This document shows positions 24,186-32,732 of a stretch of 64,000 nt of DNA, one piece after another. Within the stretch, counting starts at the first letter, position 1. Every line of letters starts with the position of its first letter. A program made the translations under genes and the position numbers. The stretch is from an uncultured Lachnospiraceae bacterium (lineage in GTDB: Bacteria; Bacillota; Clostridia; Lachnospirales; Lachnospiraceae), in the NCBI GenBank assembly GCA_910578085.1, contig CAJTPM010000021.1, forward strand, positions 1 to 64,000. The letters run 5' to 3'. The notes beneath the pieces were generated by a model, which saw nothing but the letters and a program-made list of their open reading frames with translations, was not told the DNA's origin and searched no databases.

Positions 24186-25052
24186 ATGGAAGTAAAACTG
24201 GCAAAGTCCGCTGGGTTTTGTTTCGGCGTAAAGCGGGCGGTGGAAACGGTATATGAACAGATAGAAAAGCAGAAGGAAGCAGAGAGAAAGCTACCGATCT
24301 ATACCTACGGTCCGATCATTCACAACGAGCAGGTGGTGAAGGATCTGGAAGAAAAAGGAGTACAGGTTCTGGAAAACAGGGAAGAGCTGGAAACACTGCA
24401 GGAAGGTATTGTGGTGATCCGCTCTCATGGGATAGGGAAGGATATCTGTGAATTGATAGAAAAAAAAGAGCTTATCTGCGTAGATGCCACCTGTCCTTTT
24501 GTGAAAAGGATCCACAATATTGTGGAAAAAGAAAGCGAAAACGGGAAGCAGATCCTGATTATCGGAAATCCCGGACACCCGGAAGTAGAAGGAATCAGAG
24601 GCTGGTGCAGCACGTCGGCTGTGACAGTGGAATCGGAAGAAGAGATGCAGAATCTGACGATAGAAACCGGAAAAGAGATCTGCGTTGTTTCCCAGACGAC
24701 ATTTAACTACAATAAATTTCAAGATATGGTTGAAATTTTGAAAAAGAGCAGGTATAATAGTAGTGTTGTGAATACTATATGTAATGCGACTGAGGAGAGG
24801 CAGACAGAAGCGAAGGAAATAGCCTCTGAAGCTGATGTTATGATAGTTATAGGCGGAGCACACAGTTCCAACACAGGAAAACTGTATGAAATATGCAGAA
24901 AAGAGTGTGCCCAGACCTGTTTTATACAGTCACTGGCGGACCTAAAGTTAGAGCTTCCAGAATCAGTGCGTCTGGTGGGTATTACAGCAGGGGCGTCTAC
25001 CCCAAATAATATTATTGAGGAGGTTCAAAATTATGTCAGAAATGAATTTTGA
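24186..25052 (+). CDS. ispH: 4-hydroxy-3-methylbut-2-enyl diphosphate reductase IspH
   Basis: The 288-residue iron-sulfur enzyme makes IPP and DMAPP in the last step of the MEP isoprenoid pathway. Conserved cysteines are in Ala-Gly-Phe-Cys-Phe-Gly-Val (Cys12), Asp-Ala-Thr-Cys-Pro-Phe-Val (about 97) and Asn-Thr-Ile-Cys-Asn-Ala-Thr (about 199), the three cluster ligands. The Thr-x-x-Cys and Gly-x-x-Ser-Ser-Asn-Thr motifs are present. It overlaps the downstream S1 gene by 20 bases. In several Clostridia IspH and S1 are one fused protein; here they are separate. Confidence 0.97.
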   Translation: MEVKLAKSAGFCFGVKRAVETVYEQIEKQKEAERKLPIYTYGPIIHNEQVVKDLEEKGVQVLENREELETLQEGIVVIRSHGIGKDICELIEKKELICVDATCPFVKRIHNIVEKESENGKQILIIGNPGHPEVEGIRGWCSTSAVTVESEEEMQNLTIETGKEICVVSQTTFNYNKFQDMVEILKKSRYNSSVVNTICNATEERQTEAKEIASEADVMIVIGGAHSSNTGKLYEICRKECAQTCFIQSLADLKLELPESVRLVGITAGASTPNNIIEEVQNYVRNEF

Positions 25053-26196
25053 ACAAATGATCGATGCATCATTTAAAACAATACATACAGGAGAGGTAGT
25101 CGAAGGCATAGTCATTGATGTAAAACCAGATGAAGCTGTTATCAATATTGGCTATAAATCAGACGGTATTCTGACCAGAAACGAATATACCAATGAGTCC
25201 GGTCTGGATATGACGACAGTGCTGAAGGTCGGCGATACGCTGGATGTAAAGGTATTGAAGGTAAATGACGGCGAAGGACAGGTTACGCTGTCTTACAAGA
25301 GACTGGCGATCGACCGTGGCAATAAGCGGATCGAGGAAGCTTTCAATAATAAGGAAGTACTTACTGCGACTGTGGCAGAGGTATTGAGCGGCGGTCTGTG
25401 CGTTGTTGTGGATGAAGTCAGGATCTTTATTCCGGCAAGCCTTGTTTCCGACACTTATGAGAAGGATCTGAATAAGTATGCGGGACAGGAGATACAGTTT
25501 GTTGTGACCGAGTATAACCCGAAGAGAAGAAGATATATCGGTGACAGAAAGCAGCTTATTGTGGCGGAAAAGGCTATTAAACAGAAAGAGCTGTTTGAGA
25601 GAATTAACGAAGGTGACGTGGTTGAAGGCGTGGTGAAGAATGTGACCGATTTCGGCGCATTTATCGATCTCGGCGGCGCGGATGGTCTGCTCCATATTTC
25701 CGAGATGTCCTGGGGCAGAGTGGAAAATCCGAAGAAAGTATTTAAAGTGGGTGAGACACAGAGGGTACTTATTAAGGAAATTTCCGGCAATAAGATCGCT
25801 CTCAGCCTGAAGTTTGCGGATTCCAATCCCTGGAGAGACGCTGCAGAGAAATATGCCATCGGTAATGTGGTAACCGGAAAAGTGGCAAGAATGACAGACT
25901 TTGGTGCATTTATTGAGTTGGAGACAGGAATCGATGCGCTGCTCCATGTGTCCCAGATATCCAGAGAGCATATCGAGAAGCCGTCAGATGTTCTGAAGAC
26001 CGGAGAAGAAGTGACTGCAAAGGTAGTGGACTTCAACGAGGAAGATAAGAAGATCAGTCTGAGCATTAAGGCGCTTCTTGTACCGGAACCGGCACAGGAG
26101 AAGCCGGCAGCTCCTGCAGAGGATGAAGATGCCGAGGCTGTTTCAGTTGATATTGCTGCAATGATTGCAAATCAGACAGAGGAAGATGGAGAATAA
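25033..26196 (+). CDS. rpsA: S1-domain RNA-binding protein (ribosomal protein S1 homologue)
   Basis: The 387-residue protein has four S1 repeats (starting about residues 15, 100, 188 and 273), each with the Gly-x-Val and Phe-Gly-Ala-Phe-Ile/Val pattern, clearest in repeats 3 and 4 (Thr-Asp-Phe-Gly-Ala-Phe-Ile). An acidic, Ala-rich tail follows. Such four-repeat proteins are the Firmicutes counterpart of S1. ATG 25033 follows GAGGAGG and lies inside the end of ispH, in a different frame; the reinitiation geometry suggests coupled translation. A terminator follows at 26209. Confidence 0.92.
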   Translation: MSEMNFEQMIDASFKTIHTGEVVEGIVIDVKPDEAVINIGYKSDGILTRNEYTNESGLDMTTVLKVGDTLDVKVLKVNDGEGQVTLSYKRLAIDRGNKRIEEAFNNKEVLTATVAEVLSGGLCVVVDEVRIFIPASLVSDTYEKDLNKYAGQEIQFVVTEYNPKRRRYIGDRKQLIVAEKAIKQKELFERINEGDVVEGVVKNVTDFGAFIDLGGADGLLHISEMSWGRVENPKKVFKVGETQRVLIKEISGNKIALSLKFADSNPWRDAAEKYAIGNVVTGKVARMTDFGAFIELETGIDALLHVSQISREHIEKPSDVLKTGEEVTAKVVDFNEEDKKISLSIKALLVPEPAQEKPAAPAEDEDAEAVSVDIAAMIANQTEEDGE

Positions 26197-26208
26197 GAGA
26201 TAAAGGAG

Positions 26209-26234
26209 GGCTGTCTGAGATAGGACAGCCTTTT
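26209..26234 (+). terminator. Terminator after the S1 gene
   Basis: GGCTGTC (26209-26215) pairs with GACAGCC (26224-26230), followed by TTTTG. The T run is short, so some read-through into cheR is possible. Confidence 0.75.
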
Positions 26235-26268
26235 GTTTGCGAACTTTATGGAAAGGGGTGAATGTATT

Positions 26269-27045
26269 ATGGTATACGATTATGAGTATTTTAAAAAGGC
26301 AATGTACGATCTGACAAAAATTGATTTGGATGCCTATAAGGAAAAACAGATGAAGCGCCGGATCGATACCCTGATCAGCAAGCATAAATACAAAGGCTAT
26401 CAGGATTATATCGCGGCCATCAAGGTGGATAAGGAACTGATGGATGAGTTTCTGGGTTACATGACGATCAATGTATCTGAATTTTACAGGGATCCGCTGC
26501 AGTGGCAGTTCCTGGATAAAGAAGTGTTTCCGGGGCTGATCAAGAAGTTTGGCAAAAATCTCAAAATCTGGAGTGCGGCTTGTTCCACTGGCGACGAGCC
26601 TTACTCTCTTGTGATGGCGCTGTCAAAGCATCTGCCTCTTAACAATATCAGGATCTACGCGACAGATCTGGATAATCAGATCCTGGAGAAGGCAAAGGTC
26701 GGGCTTTATGCGGAAAAGAGTCTTGCAGGGGTGCCCAAAGATTTAAAGGCGAAATACTTTACAAAGGTGGGAAGCTCTTACCGGATTTCTGATGAGATTA
26801 AAAAACGTGTTACGTTTAAACAGCATAATCTGTTGAAGGACAGATATGAGGTGGGATACCATCTGATTGTCTGCCGAAATGTGTTGATCTATTTTACAGA
26901 GGAAGCAAAAGATGAAGTATTTACAAAATACTATAAGTCTCTGACATCCGGCGGCGTTCTGTTTATCGGTAGTACGGAACAGATCATGAATTACAAGGAC
27001 ATCGGGTATGAGAGAAAAAGCTCTTTCTTTTATGAAAAACCGTGA
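26269..27045 (+). CDS. cheR: CheR-type protein-glutamate O-methyltransferase
   Basis: The 258-residue enzyme methylates glutamates of chemoreceptors with S-adenosylmethionine. It has the CheR N-terminal helices (Arg-Arg-Ile-Asp near residue 24), Thr-Ile-Asn-Val-Ser-Glu-Phe-Tyr-Arg-Asp, the SAM motif Trp-Ser-Ala-Ala-Cys-Ser-Thr-Gly-Asp-Glu-Pro-Tyr-Ser and Cys-Arg-Asn-Val-Leu-Ile-Tyr-Phe. ATG 26269 is 9 bases after AAGGGG. It lies alone, between two terminators, far from any che operon. A chemoreceptor is encoded 26 kb away at 52159. Confidence 0.95.
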   Translation: MVYDYEYFKKAMYDLTKIDLDAYKEKQMKRRIDTLISKHKYKGYQDYIAAIKVDKELMDEFLGYMTINVSEFYRDPLQWQFLDKEVFPGLIKKFGKNLKIWSAACSTGDEPYSLVMALSKHLPLNNIRIYATDLDNQILEKAKVGLYAEKSLAGVPKDLKAKYFTKVGSSYRISDEIKKRVTFKQHNLLKDRYEVGYHLIVCRNVLIYFTEEAKDEVFTKYYKSLTSGGVLFIGSTEQIMNYKDIGYERKSSFFYEKP

Positions 27046-27082
27046 TCATAGATCATGATATCTTTATAGGATAACAGGAAAG

Positions 27083-27110
27083 GCTGTCTGAAGAAACAGG
27101 CAGCTTTTTT
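27083..27110 (+). terminator. Terminator after cheR
   Basis: GCTGTCTG (27083-27090) pairs with CAGGCAGC (27097-27104) with one G-U pair, followed by six T. A second, weaker hairpin (AACGGGG with CCCCGTT, near 27175-27201) lies further on without a T run. Confidence 0.88.
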
Positions 27111-27306
27111 CATATTTTGATGTGCAGACCCATACAGAAGAAGATGCCGCTGAGGCGGTGTGTGGAGCGCGACGAACGGGGGAAGAAAATTTTCCCCGTT
27201 TGATTATATTTTCTCTTCATTTTTCTGTATTATATGCCGATATTTTATATATTAACAAATGTTATCCGATTGAGCCTAATACCAGGCGGAAAGGAATCTA
27301 AATAGT

Positions 27307-28335
27307 ATGGCTGTCAATATGAATATGATGATCAATGCGGGGATGCGGGACAACGAGCAGCAGACAGGGAAGTTTGGTGCAGTCAGCGTTTCCGGAAAAA
27401 AGCAGGAAGTGGGGAAAGAGGACAACAGATCGCTGATGTTAAACGGGCAGTTTGATCCGATTGAGCAGAAGAAAGCACTGGCAAAAAAACAGGCCTATAA
27501 GATCGTAAAGGACGCTCTGGCACGTGAACTGAAAATGGATGGAAATATGGATGAAGTCAGAGCGCATACCGAAGAGTTGAGTGCGGATCTGGCACAGGCC
27601 CAGAATAAGATCAGCGAGATCAATGCGGAGAAGGAAAAATGGCGTGAAGAATCCGGTGTGGCTGCAGATTCCGAGGAGCAGAAAGATCTGGAACTGCTGG
27701 AAAAGAGAGAGGCTTATGCAGGAGGAGATCTGTCGAAAGCGCTGAGCGAAGAAGAAATGGAGAGACTTGCTGAGATAGATAAGCGTGGTTACACAGAGTA
27801 CGAACAGCGTGCTCTGTCCTTGGAAAGGAGCAAAGCTCCGTATCAGGATATCGTGAGAAAGGCGGAGAGCGGTATTATTTCAGATAATGCGGTGATCCGC
27901 GGGACAAGGCTGGAGCGATTAAAAAAAGATCCTATCCGGAAAGCACAGAATGAGGCACAGGATCTTCTTGCGGCGGCGAGCAGAGAAGTGATGGGAATGC
28001 TTGTGGGCGAAGCGAAAGAATATATGGACGAAAAATCGGAAGAACTGCAGGAGAAGGCGGAAGAAAGAGCGGAGAAGAAAGAAGAACAGGAAGAAAAACT
28101 TGAGGCGACAAAAGAGAAGAGAGAAGAGCTGGAAGCGCTGGCGGATCCGCAGAAAGAAACTGGAAACGCTTCGGAAGTACAGACGCAAGCCATATCGAAA
28201 GATCCTGTGACAGAAGCAATGGTTCAGCTGGACGCTCAGAAAGAGGATTACCAGCAGGAAATTGAAGAGATGATGCGAAAAATGAATCTGATAGCGGAAG
28301 ATATCAAGGGAATTAAAGTGGATGAGATCTTTTAA
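27307..28335 (+). CDS. Unknown coiled-coil protein
   Basis: The 342-residue protein has no signal peptide or membrane segment. It is mostly helical: an Asp-Pro-Ile-Glu-Gln-Lys-Lys segment near residue 49, a long charged helix at about 75-125, a middle region with Glu-Tyr-Glu-Gln-Arg-Ala, and an almost continuous Glu/Lys coiled coil at about 235-285. The N-terminal 35 residues look disordered. I do not recognise a named family. It stands alone after the cheR terminator; a weak ribosome site (GGAAAGGAA) precedes ATG 27307. A scaffold or cytoskeletal role would fit the composition but is only a guess. Confidence 0.7.
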   Translation: MAVNMNMMINAGMRDNEQQTGKFGAVSVSGKKQEVGKEDNRSLMLNGQFDPIEQKKALAKKQAYKIVKDALARELKMDGNMDEVRAHTEELSADLAQAQNKISEINAEKEKWREESGVAADSEEQKDLELLEKREAYAGGDLSKALSEEEMERLAEIDKRGYTEYEQRALSLERSKAPYQDIVRKAESGIISDNAVIRGTRLERLKKDPIRKAQNEAQDLLAAASREVMGMLVGEAKEYMDEKSEELQEKAEERAEKKEEQEEKLEATKEKREELEALADPQKETGNASEVQTQAISKDPVTEAMVQLDAQKEDYQQEIEEMMRKMNLIAEDIKGIKVDEIF

Positions 28336-28359
28336 ATGCTTCCATGCGCTCCAAGAAAT

Positions 28360-28420
28360 GCAACAGCGGGAAAATCACCTGTTTCCTTTTAGTGGGAACG
28401 GGTGATTTTCCCGCTGTTGC
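28360..28420 (+). repeat. Exceptionally long perfect hairpin after the coiled-coil gene
   Basis: A perfect 20-bp stem (28360-28379 with 28401-28420) encloses a further 6-bp stem (28381-28386 with 28394-28399) around a 7-base loop. There is no T run on the plus side; on the minus strand none either. It is longer than a usual terminator and could act as a bidirectional stop, an RNA-stabilising 3' end or a mobile hairpin element. Confidence 0.85.
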
Positions 28421-28481
28421 GGCTTACTTGCCGGCCAGTGATTTTTCTATTCGTTTTGATGTGATTCCATATAAATTTACT

Positions 28482-28509
28482 TTGTCAATCAGTAAATTTG
28501 TGGTATAAT
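28482..28509 (+). promoter_or_regulatory. Promoter of the RNase H-fold gene
   Basis: TTGTCA (28482-28487), 16 bases, then TATAAT (28504-28509) with an extended TGG just before it. Confidence 0.75.
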
Positions 28510-28606
28510 GTTCACGAAAGCATTGAGCAGCGCCAAAAAGCCGAAAAGGCATTGCTCAACCTGCCCGCAAAGTAAAGCAATGGAATAGGAGCGAAAGGAC
28601 ATCCCT

Positions 28607-29710
28607 ATGCGAATTATCCGTCAAAAACTTGATTTATCAAATATTTCCTATCCTGTGGAACAGATTGCGCCGCTTCAGAATATCCTGTTTTTTGACATTG
28701 AGACGACAGGTTTTACGGCAAAGCGATCCTCTATCTATCTCATTGGCTGTGCCTTTTTTGACGGTATTTCCTTTCGGCTGACTCAGTGGTTTGCAGAAAA
28801 TTATCAGGAAGAGCAAAAGATCATAGAGAGTTTTTTCAATATGACGAAAAACTACAGTCATATTGTCCACTTTAACGGCAATAATTTTGATATTCCTTTT
28901 ATAAAGCAGAAATGCGAAAGGTATGCTCTGCCCTATACATTTGATCATCTGACGGGCATTGATCTGTACAGAAGAATTGCGCCCTACAAATATTTTCTGA
29001 AAATGCCGAACTGCAAACAGAAATCTGTGGAACAGCTTCTCGGCTTTCAGCGGAAAGATACCTACGATGGCGGCAATCTGATCAATGTCTATCACGATTA
29101 TGTGAATCATCCTTCGGACGGTGCGTTCCATCTGCTTCTTCTGCACAATGCAGATGATATTCGCGGGCTGATCCAGATTTTCCCGGTGCTTGCCTACTAT
29201 GATATGTTCAACAGGCCTCTCAGGGCAAAAAAGGTACAGGCAAACACTTATACGGATTACTTCGGCACGGAAAGGCAGGAGCTTCTTCTGAAAGTTTCCC
29301 TGCCGGCATCTCTTCCTGCGCCGATCCGTTTTCATGCAAATTCCTGCTATTTTAACGGAGAAGGTAAATATGGGGTTTTCCGGGTGCCGATCTATCAGGA
29401 GGAGATGAAATATTTTTACGCATCCTACAAGGATTACTACTATTTTGCGGATGAGGATATGGCAGTGCACAAGTCAGTTTCCGCTTATGCGAATAAGGAG
29501 TACCGAACCCAGGCTACGGCGGAAAACTGTTATACAAGGAAGTTTTCTTCCTATCTGCCCCAGTGGGATATTCTGGTGCAACCCTTTTTCAAGCGGGATT
29601 ACAGGAGCAAGGAGATTTTCTTTGAACTGACAGACGAGATAAAGACCAGCAGAGATACGTTTTCCCGGTATGCGGAACATATTCTGCATATGATGGCGGA
29701 TTCCTATTGA
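28607..29710 (+). CDS. RNase H-fold exonuclease-like protein (YprB type)
   Basis: The 367-residue protein has the exonuclease motifs Phe-Phe-Asp-Ile-Glu-Thr-Thr-Gly (about residues 28-35), His-Phe-Asn-Gly-Asn-Asn-Phe-Asp-Ile-Pro (about 86-95) and His-Asn-Ala-Asp-Asp near 185, which supply the acidic metal ligands of the DEDD superfamily. This matches the ribonuclease_H_2 domain of Bacillus YprB. The C-terminal 170 residues are less conserved and aromatic-rich. The substrate is unknown; 3'-5' trimming of RNA or DNA is likely. GGAGCGAAAGGA precedes the ATG. Confidence 0.85.
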   Translation: MRIIRQKLDLSNISYPVEQIAPLQNILFFDIETTGFTAKRSSIYLIGCAFFDGISFRLTQWFAENYQEEQKIIESFFNMTKNYSHIVHFNGNNFDIPFIKQKCERYALPYTFDHLTGIDLYRRIAPYKYFLKMPNCKQKSVEQLLGFQRKDTYDGGNLINVYHDYVNHPSDGAFHLLLLHNADDIRGLIQIFPVLAYYDMFNRPLRAKKVQANTYTDYFGTERQELLLKVSLPASLPAPIRFHANSCYFNGEGKYGVFRVPIYQEEMKYFYASYKDYYYFADEDMAVHKSVSAYANKEYRTQATAENCYTRKFSSYLPQWDILVQPFFKRDYRSKEIFFELTDEIKTSRDTFSRYAEHILHMMADSY

Positions 29711-29852
29711 AGATAACTGTTTAAGAAAATGGAACGCGAATTCAATCAGTAGATTCTGCTCGGAAATTTTCGGCGGAGGAGCAACAAAGAAAAGTATATA
29801 GCTTTTATACGATAGAAACGGAAAAGGAAGATAGAGAAAAGAGGGTATTCAA

Positions 29853-31169
29853 ATGGCTAAATCAACATTTGTGGGGGGGATCCATCCTTATGAAGGAAAG
29901 GAACTGTCCAAGGACAAGCCCATCAGGGCAGTGCTGCCGAAGGGAGAGTTAGTCTATCCGCTGTCCCAGCATATCGGGGCGCCGGCGTCGCCGATCGTAC
30001 AGAAAGGCGATCATGTGCTGCAGGGACAGAAGATCGCGGAGGCTTCCGGCTTTGTGTCGGCGCCGATTTACGCTACTGTGTCGGGCACGGTAAAAGCGAT
30101 CGAGCCGAGACGTGTAGTCACAAGCAATGAAGTGATGAGCATTGTCCTGGAAAATGACGGACTCTATGAAGAAGTAGAATATCCGGTACATAAACCCTAT
30201 GAAGAACTTGGTAAAGAGGAGATTATTGCCATTGTTAAAGAAGCTGGTATCGTGGGCATGGGCGGGGCAGGATTCCCTACCTTCATCAAGCTTTCTCCGA
30301 AAGAACCGGATAAGATCGATTATGTGATCGCGAACTGTGCGGAATGTGAACCCTATCTGACTTCGGACTACAGAAGAATGATAGAGGAACCGGAAAAGCT
30401 GATCGGCGGATTGAAGATCATGCTGCGGCTGTTTGATCATGCGAAAGGCATTCTGGCGGTGGAGGAGAACAAGCCGGATGCGATCGCACTGTTAAAAAAG
30501 CTGACAAAGGACGAGCCGGATATTATGGTGACGCCGCTAAGGACAAAGTATCCCCAGGGATCGGAGCGTTCCATTATCTATGCCACCACCGGCAGAGCCA
30601 TCAATTCTTCCATGCTTCCGGCGGACGCAGGCTGTATCGTGGACAATGTGGATACGATCGTGGCCATCTATCATGCGGTGACGGAAGGAAAACCTTTGAT
30701 GTATCGTATTGTGACGGTGACCGGAGATGCGATTAACGATCCGCGGAATTTTATTGTCCGGATCGGAACGATGTATGATGAGTTGATAGAGGAGGCCGGA
30801 GGCTTTAAGGAAGAACCGGCAAAGGTGGTTTCCGGCGGCCCGATGATGGGCTTTGGCATGTTTGATCTGCATGTGCCTACGACGAAGACGGCGTCGGCGC
30901 TTTTATGTCTGACGAAGGACGATGTGTCGGAGATGGAGCCTACAGCCTGCATTAAGTGCGGCCGATGCGTGGAAGTCTGTCCCCAGAGACTGGTGCCCAA
31001 CAAGCTGATGGTAGCTTCCATCCATGGGGACTCGGAGACGTTCTTAAGGTTGAACGGACTGGAATGCGTGGAGTGCGGCTGCTGCAGTTACACCTGTCCG
31101 GCGAAGAGGCCGCTCACCCAGTCCATCAAATCCATGAGAAAGATGGAACTTGCAAAGAAGAAAAAATAG
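29853..31169 (+). CDS. rnfC: Rnf complex subunit RnfC
   Basis: The 438-residue peripheral subunit contacts NAD+/NADH in the ferredoxin:NAD+ oxidoreductase. It has an N-terminal barrel region, a flavin/NADH-binding segment with Gly-Met-Gly-Gly-Ala-Gly-Phe-Pro-Thr (about residues 134-142), a SLBB-like part, and two [4Fe-4S] motifs near residues 369 and 408 (CxxCxxCxxxCP and CxxCxxCxxxCP). It opens the rnfCDGEA run; no clear promoter is visible in the 140-base gap before it. GAGAAAAGAGGG precedes the ATG. Confidence 0.96.
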   Translation: MAKSTFVGGIHPYEGKELSKDKPIRAVLPKGELVYPLSQHIGAPASPIVQKGDHVLQGQKIAEASGFVSAPIYATVSGTVKAIEPRRVVTSNEVMSIVLENDGLYEEVEYPVHKPYEELGKEEIIAIVKEAGIVGMGGAGFPTFIKLSPKEPDKIDYVIANCAECEPYLTSDYRRMIEEPEKLIGGLKIMLRLFDHAKGILAVEENKPDAIALLKKLTKDEPDIMVTPLRTKYPQGSERSIIYATTGRAINSSMLPADAGCIVDNVDTIVAIYHAVTEGKPLMYRIVTVTGDAINDPRNFIVRIGTMYDELIEEAGGFKEEPAKVVSGGPMMGFGMFDLHVPTTKTASALLCLTKDDVSEMEPTACIKCGRCVEVCPQRLVPNKLMVASIHGDSETFLRLNGLECVECGCCSYTCPAKRPLTQSIKSMRKMELAKKKK

Positions 31170-31185
31170 ATAAGGGGAGAAAACC

Positions 31186-32118
31186 ATGAGTGATATGTTA
31201 CATGTATCATCCAATCCGCATGTCAGGTCCAAGGTGACGACCAGCTCCATTATGCTGGCGGTTGTGATCGCTTTGCTTCCTGCCGCGGGATTTGGCATCT
31301 ATAATTTCGGATTGCATGCACTGATTCTGATCTGTGTGACGATCATGAGCTGTGTGGCGACCGAATTTATCTACGAGAAACTGATGAAGAAGGAAGTCAC
31401 GATCGGAGATTTTTCGGCTGTTGTGACGGGCCTGCTGTTAGCGCTTAATCTGCCGCCGATGGCGCCCTGGTGGATCGGGATGATCGGAGGTATTTTTGCG
31501 ATTCTGGTTGTCAAGATGCTTTTTGGCGGTCTCGGACAGAATTTTATGAATCCGGCTCTTGGCGCGAGATGCTTTCTTTTGATCTCCTTTACTTCGATCA
31601 TGACGAATTTTGACTGTGATGCCTACACAGGGGCGACACCGCTTGCGCAGCTGAAATCGGGTATTACACCGGATGTGTTTTCCATGGTGATCGGCAAAAC
31701 TGGCGGAACCATCGGTGAGACAAGTATGATCGCCATTGTCATAGGAGCCTGCATACTGATCTTACTGGGAATCATTGATCTGCGGATTCCGGGAAGCTAT
31801 ATTGTCAGCTTTGTGATCTTCCTTTGTCTGTTTGGCGGACATGGCATGGATTTTGCCTACTTATCGGCACATCTTGCAGGCGGCGGTCTGATGTTAGGCG
31901 CTTTTTTTATGGCAACGGATTATGTGACAAGGCCGATCACAAAGAAAGGGCAGTATCTGTACGGTATTTTTCTGGGGATATTGACAGGTGTTTTCCGAGT
32001 GTTCGGCGCTTCTTCCGAGGGAGTTTCCTATGCCATCATTATCGGTAATCTGTTAGTGCCTCTGATGGAGAAGGCGACTCTTCCGAAAGCGTTCGGGAAA
32101 GGAGGGGAAGCGGTATGA
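31186..32118 (+). CDS. rnfD: Rnf complex subunit RnfD
   Basis: The 310-residue membrane subunit has about nine to ten helices and the Gly-Ala-Thr-Pro-Leu motif near residue 149, whose Thr carries a covalent FMN in characterised RnfD/NqrB proteins. The His-Val-Arg-Ser N-terminal segment is typical. It starts 16 bases after rnfC and overlaps rnfG by 4 bases (ATGA), so they are co-translated. Confidence 0.95.
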   Translation: MSDMLHVSSNPHVRSKVTTSSIMLAVVIALLPAAGFGIYNFGLHALILICVTIMSCVATEFIYEKLMKKEVTIGDFSAVVTGLLLALNLPPMAPWWIGMIGGIFAILVVKMLFGGLGQNFMNPALGARCFLLISFTSIMTNFDCDAYTGATPLAQLKSGITPDVFSMVIGKTGGTIGETSMIAIVIGACILILLGIIDLRIPGSYIVSFVIFLCLFGGHGMDFAYLSAHLAGGGLMLGAFFMATDYVTRPITKKGQYLYGIFLGILTGVFRVFGASSEGVSYAIIIGNLLVPLMEKATLPKAFGKGGEAV

Positions 32119-32732
32119 ATGATGAGATAAAATCCATGTTGAAGGATGCAGGGATTATTGTGGCGATCACACTGATTGCCGGTCTGGTGTTGGGCGGCGT
32201 TTATCAGCTCACAAAGGAGCCTATCGAAGAGCAGAAACGGATAAAAAAAGCAAATGCCTGTAAGGAAGTTTATGCGGAGGCTGCTTCCTTTACGGAAATG
32301 GCGGATTTTGATACGGAAGCCGCAGCATCCGTGCTTGCCGCAGAGTATCCCTCTCAGGATATCGATGAGGTGATGGAGGCTGTGGATGGATCGGGAAATA
32401 CGATAGGTTATGTGCTGACCGTGACCACCCATGAGGGGTATGGCGGAGATATCCAGTTCACGATGGGCGTGACAGACGAAGGGATGCTTAACGGTATTTC
32501 GATTTTGAGTATCTCCGAGACAGCGGGGCTTGGCATGCGGGCGGAAGAGGTGTTAAAGCCGCAGTTTGCCGGAAAGAGCGCCGAAAAGTATGAGTACACA
32601 AAGACCGGCGCTGTATCGGAGGGGCAGATCGATGCCATCTCCGGTGCGACGATTACGACAAACGCGGTGGTGAACGGTGTAAATGCCGGTCTGTATTATT
32701 TTCAGAATACGTTAGGGGGTGGGGCAGAATGA
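32115..32732 (+). CDS. rnfG: Rnf complex subunit RnfG
   Basis: The 205-residue subunit has one N-terminal membrane helix (about residues 10-32) and an outer FMN-binding domain with Ser-Gly-Ala-Thr-Ile-Thr-Thr-Asn-Ala-Val (about residues 178-187); the third Thr-containing position is where FMN is bound through phosphate in this family. It overlaps both neighbours by 4 bases. Confidence 0.95.
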   Translation: MNDEIKSMLKDAGIIVAITLIAGLVLGGVYQLTKEPIEEQKRIKKANACKEVYAEAASFTEMADFDTEAAASVLAAEYPSQDIDEVMEAVDGSGNTIGYVLTVTTHEGYGGDIQFTMGVTDEGMLNGISILSISETAGLGMRAEEVLKPQFAGKSAEKYEYTKTGAVSEGQIDAISGATITTNAVVNGVNAGLYYFQNTLGGGAE

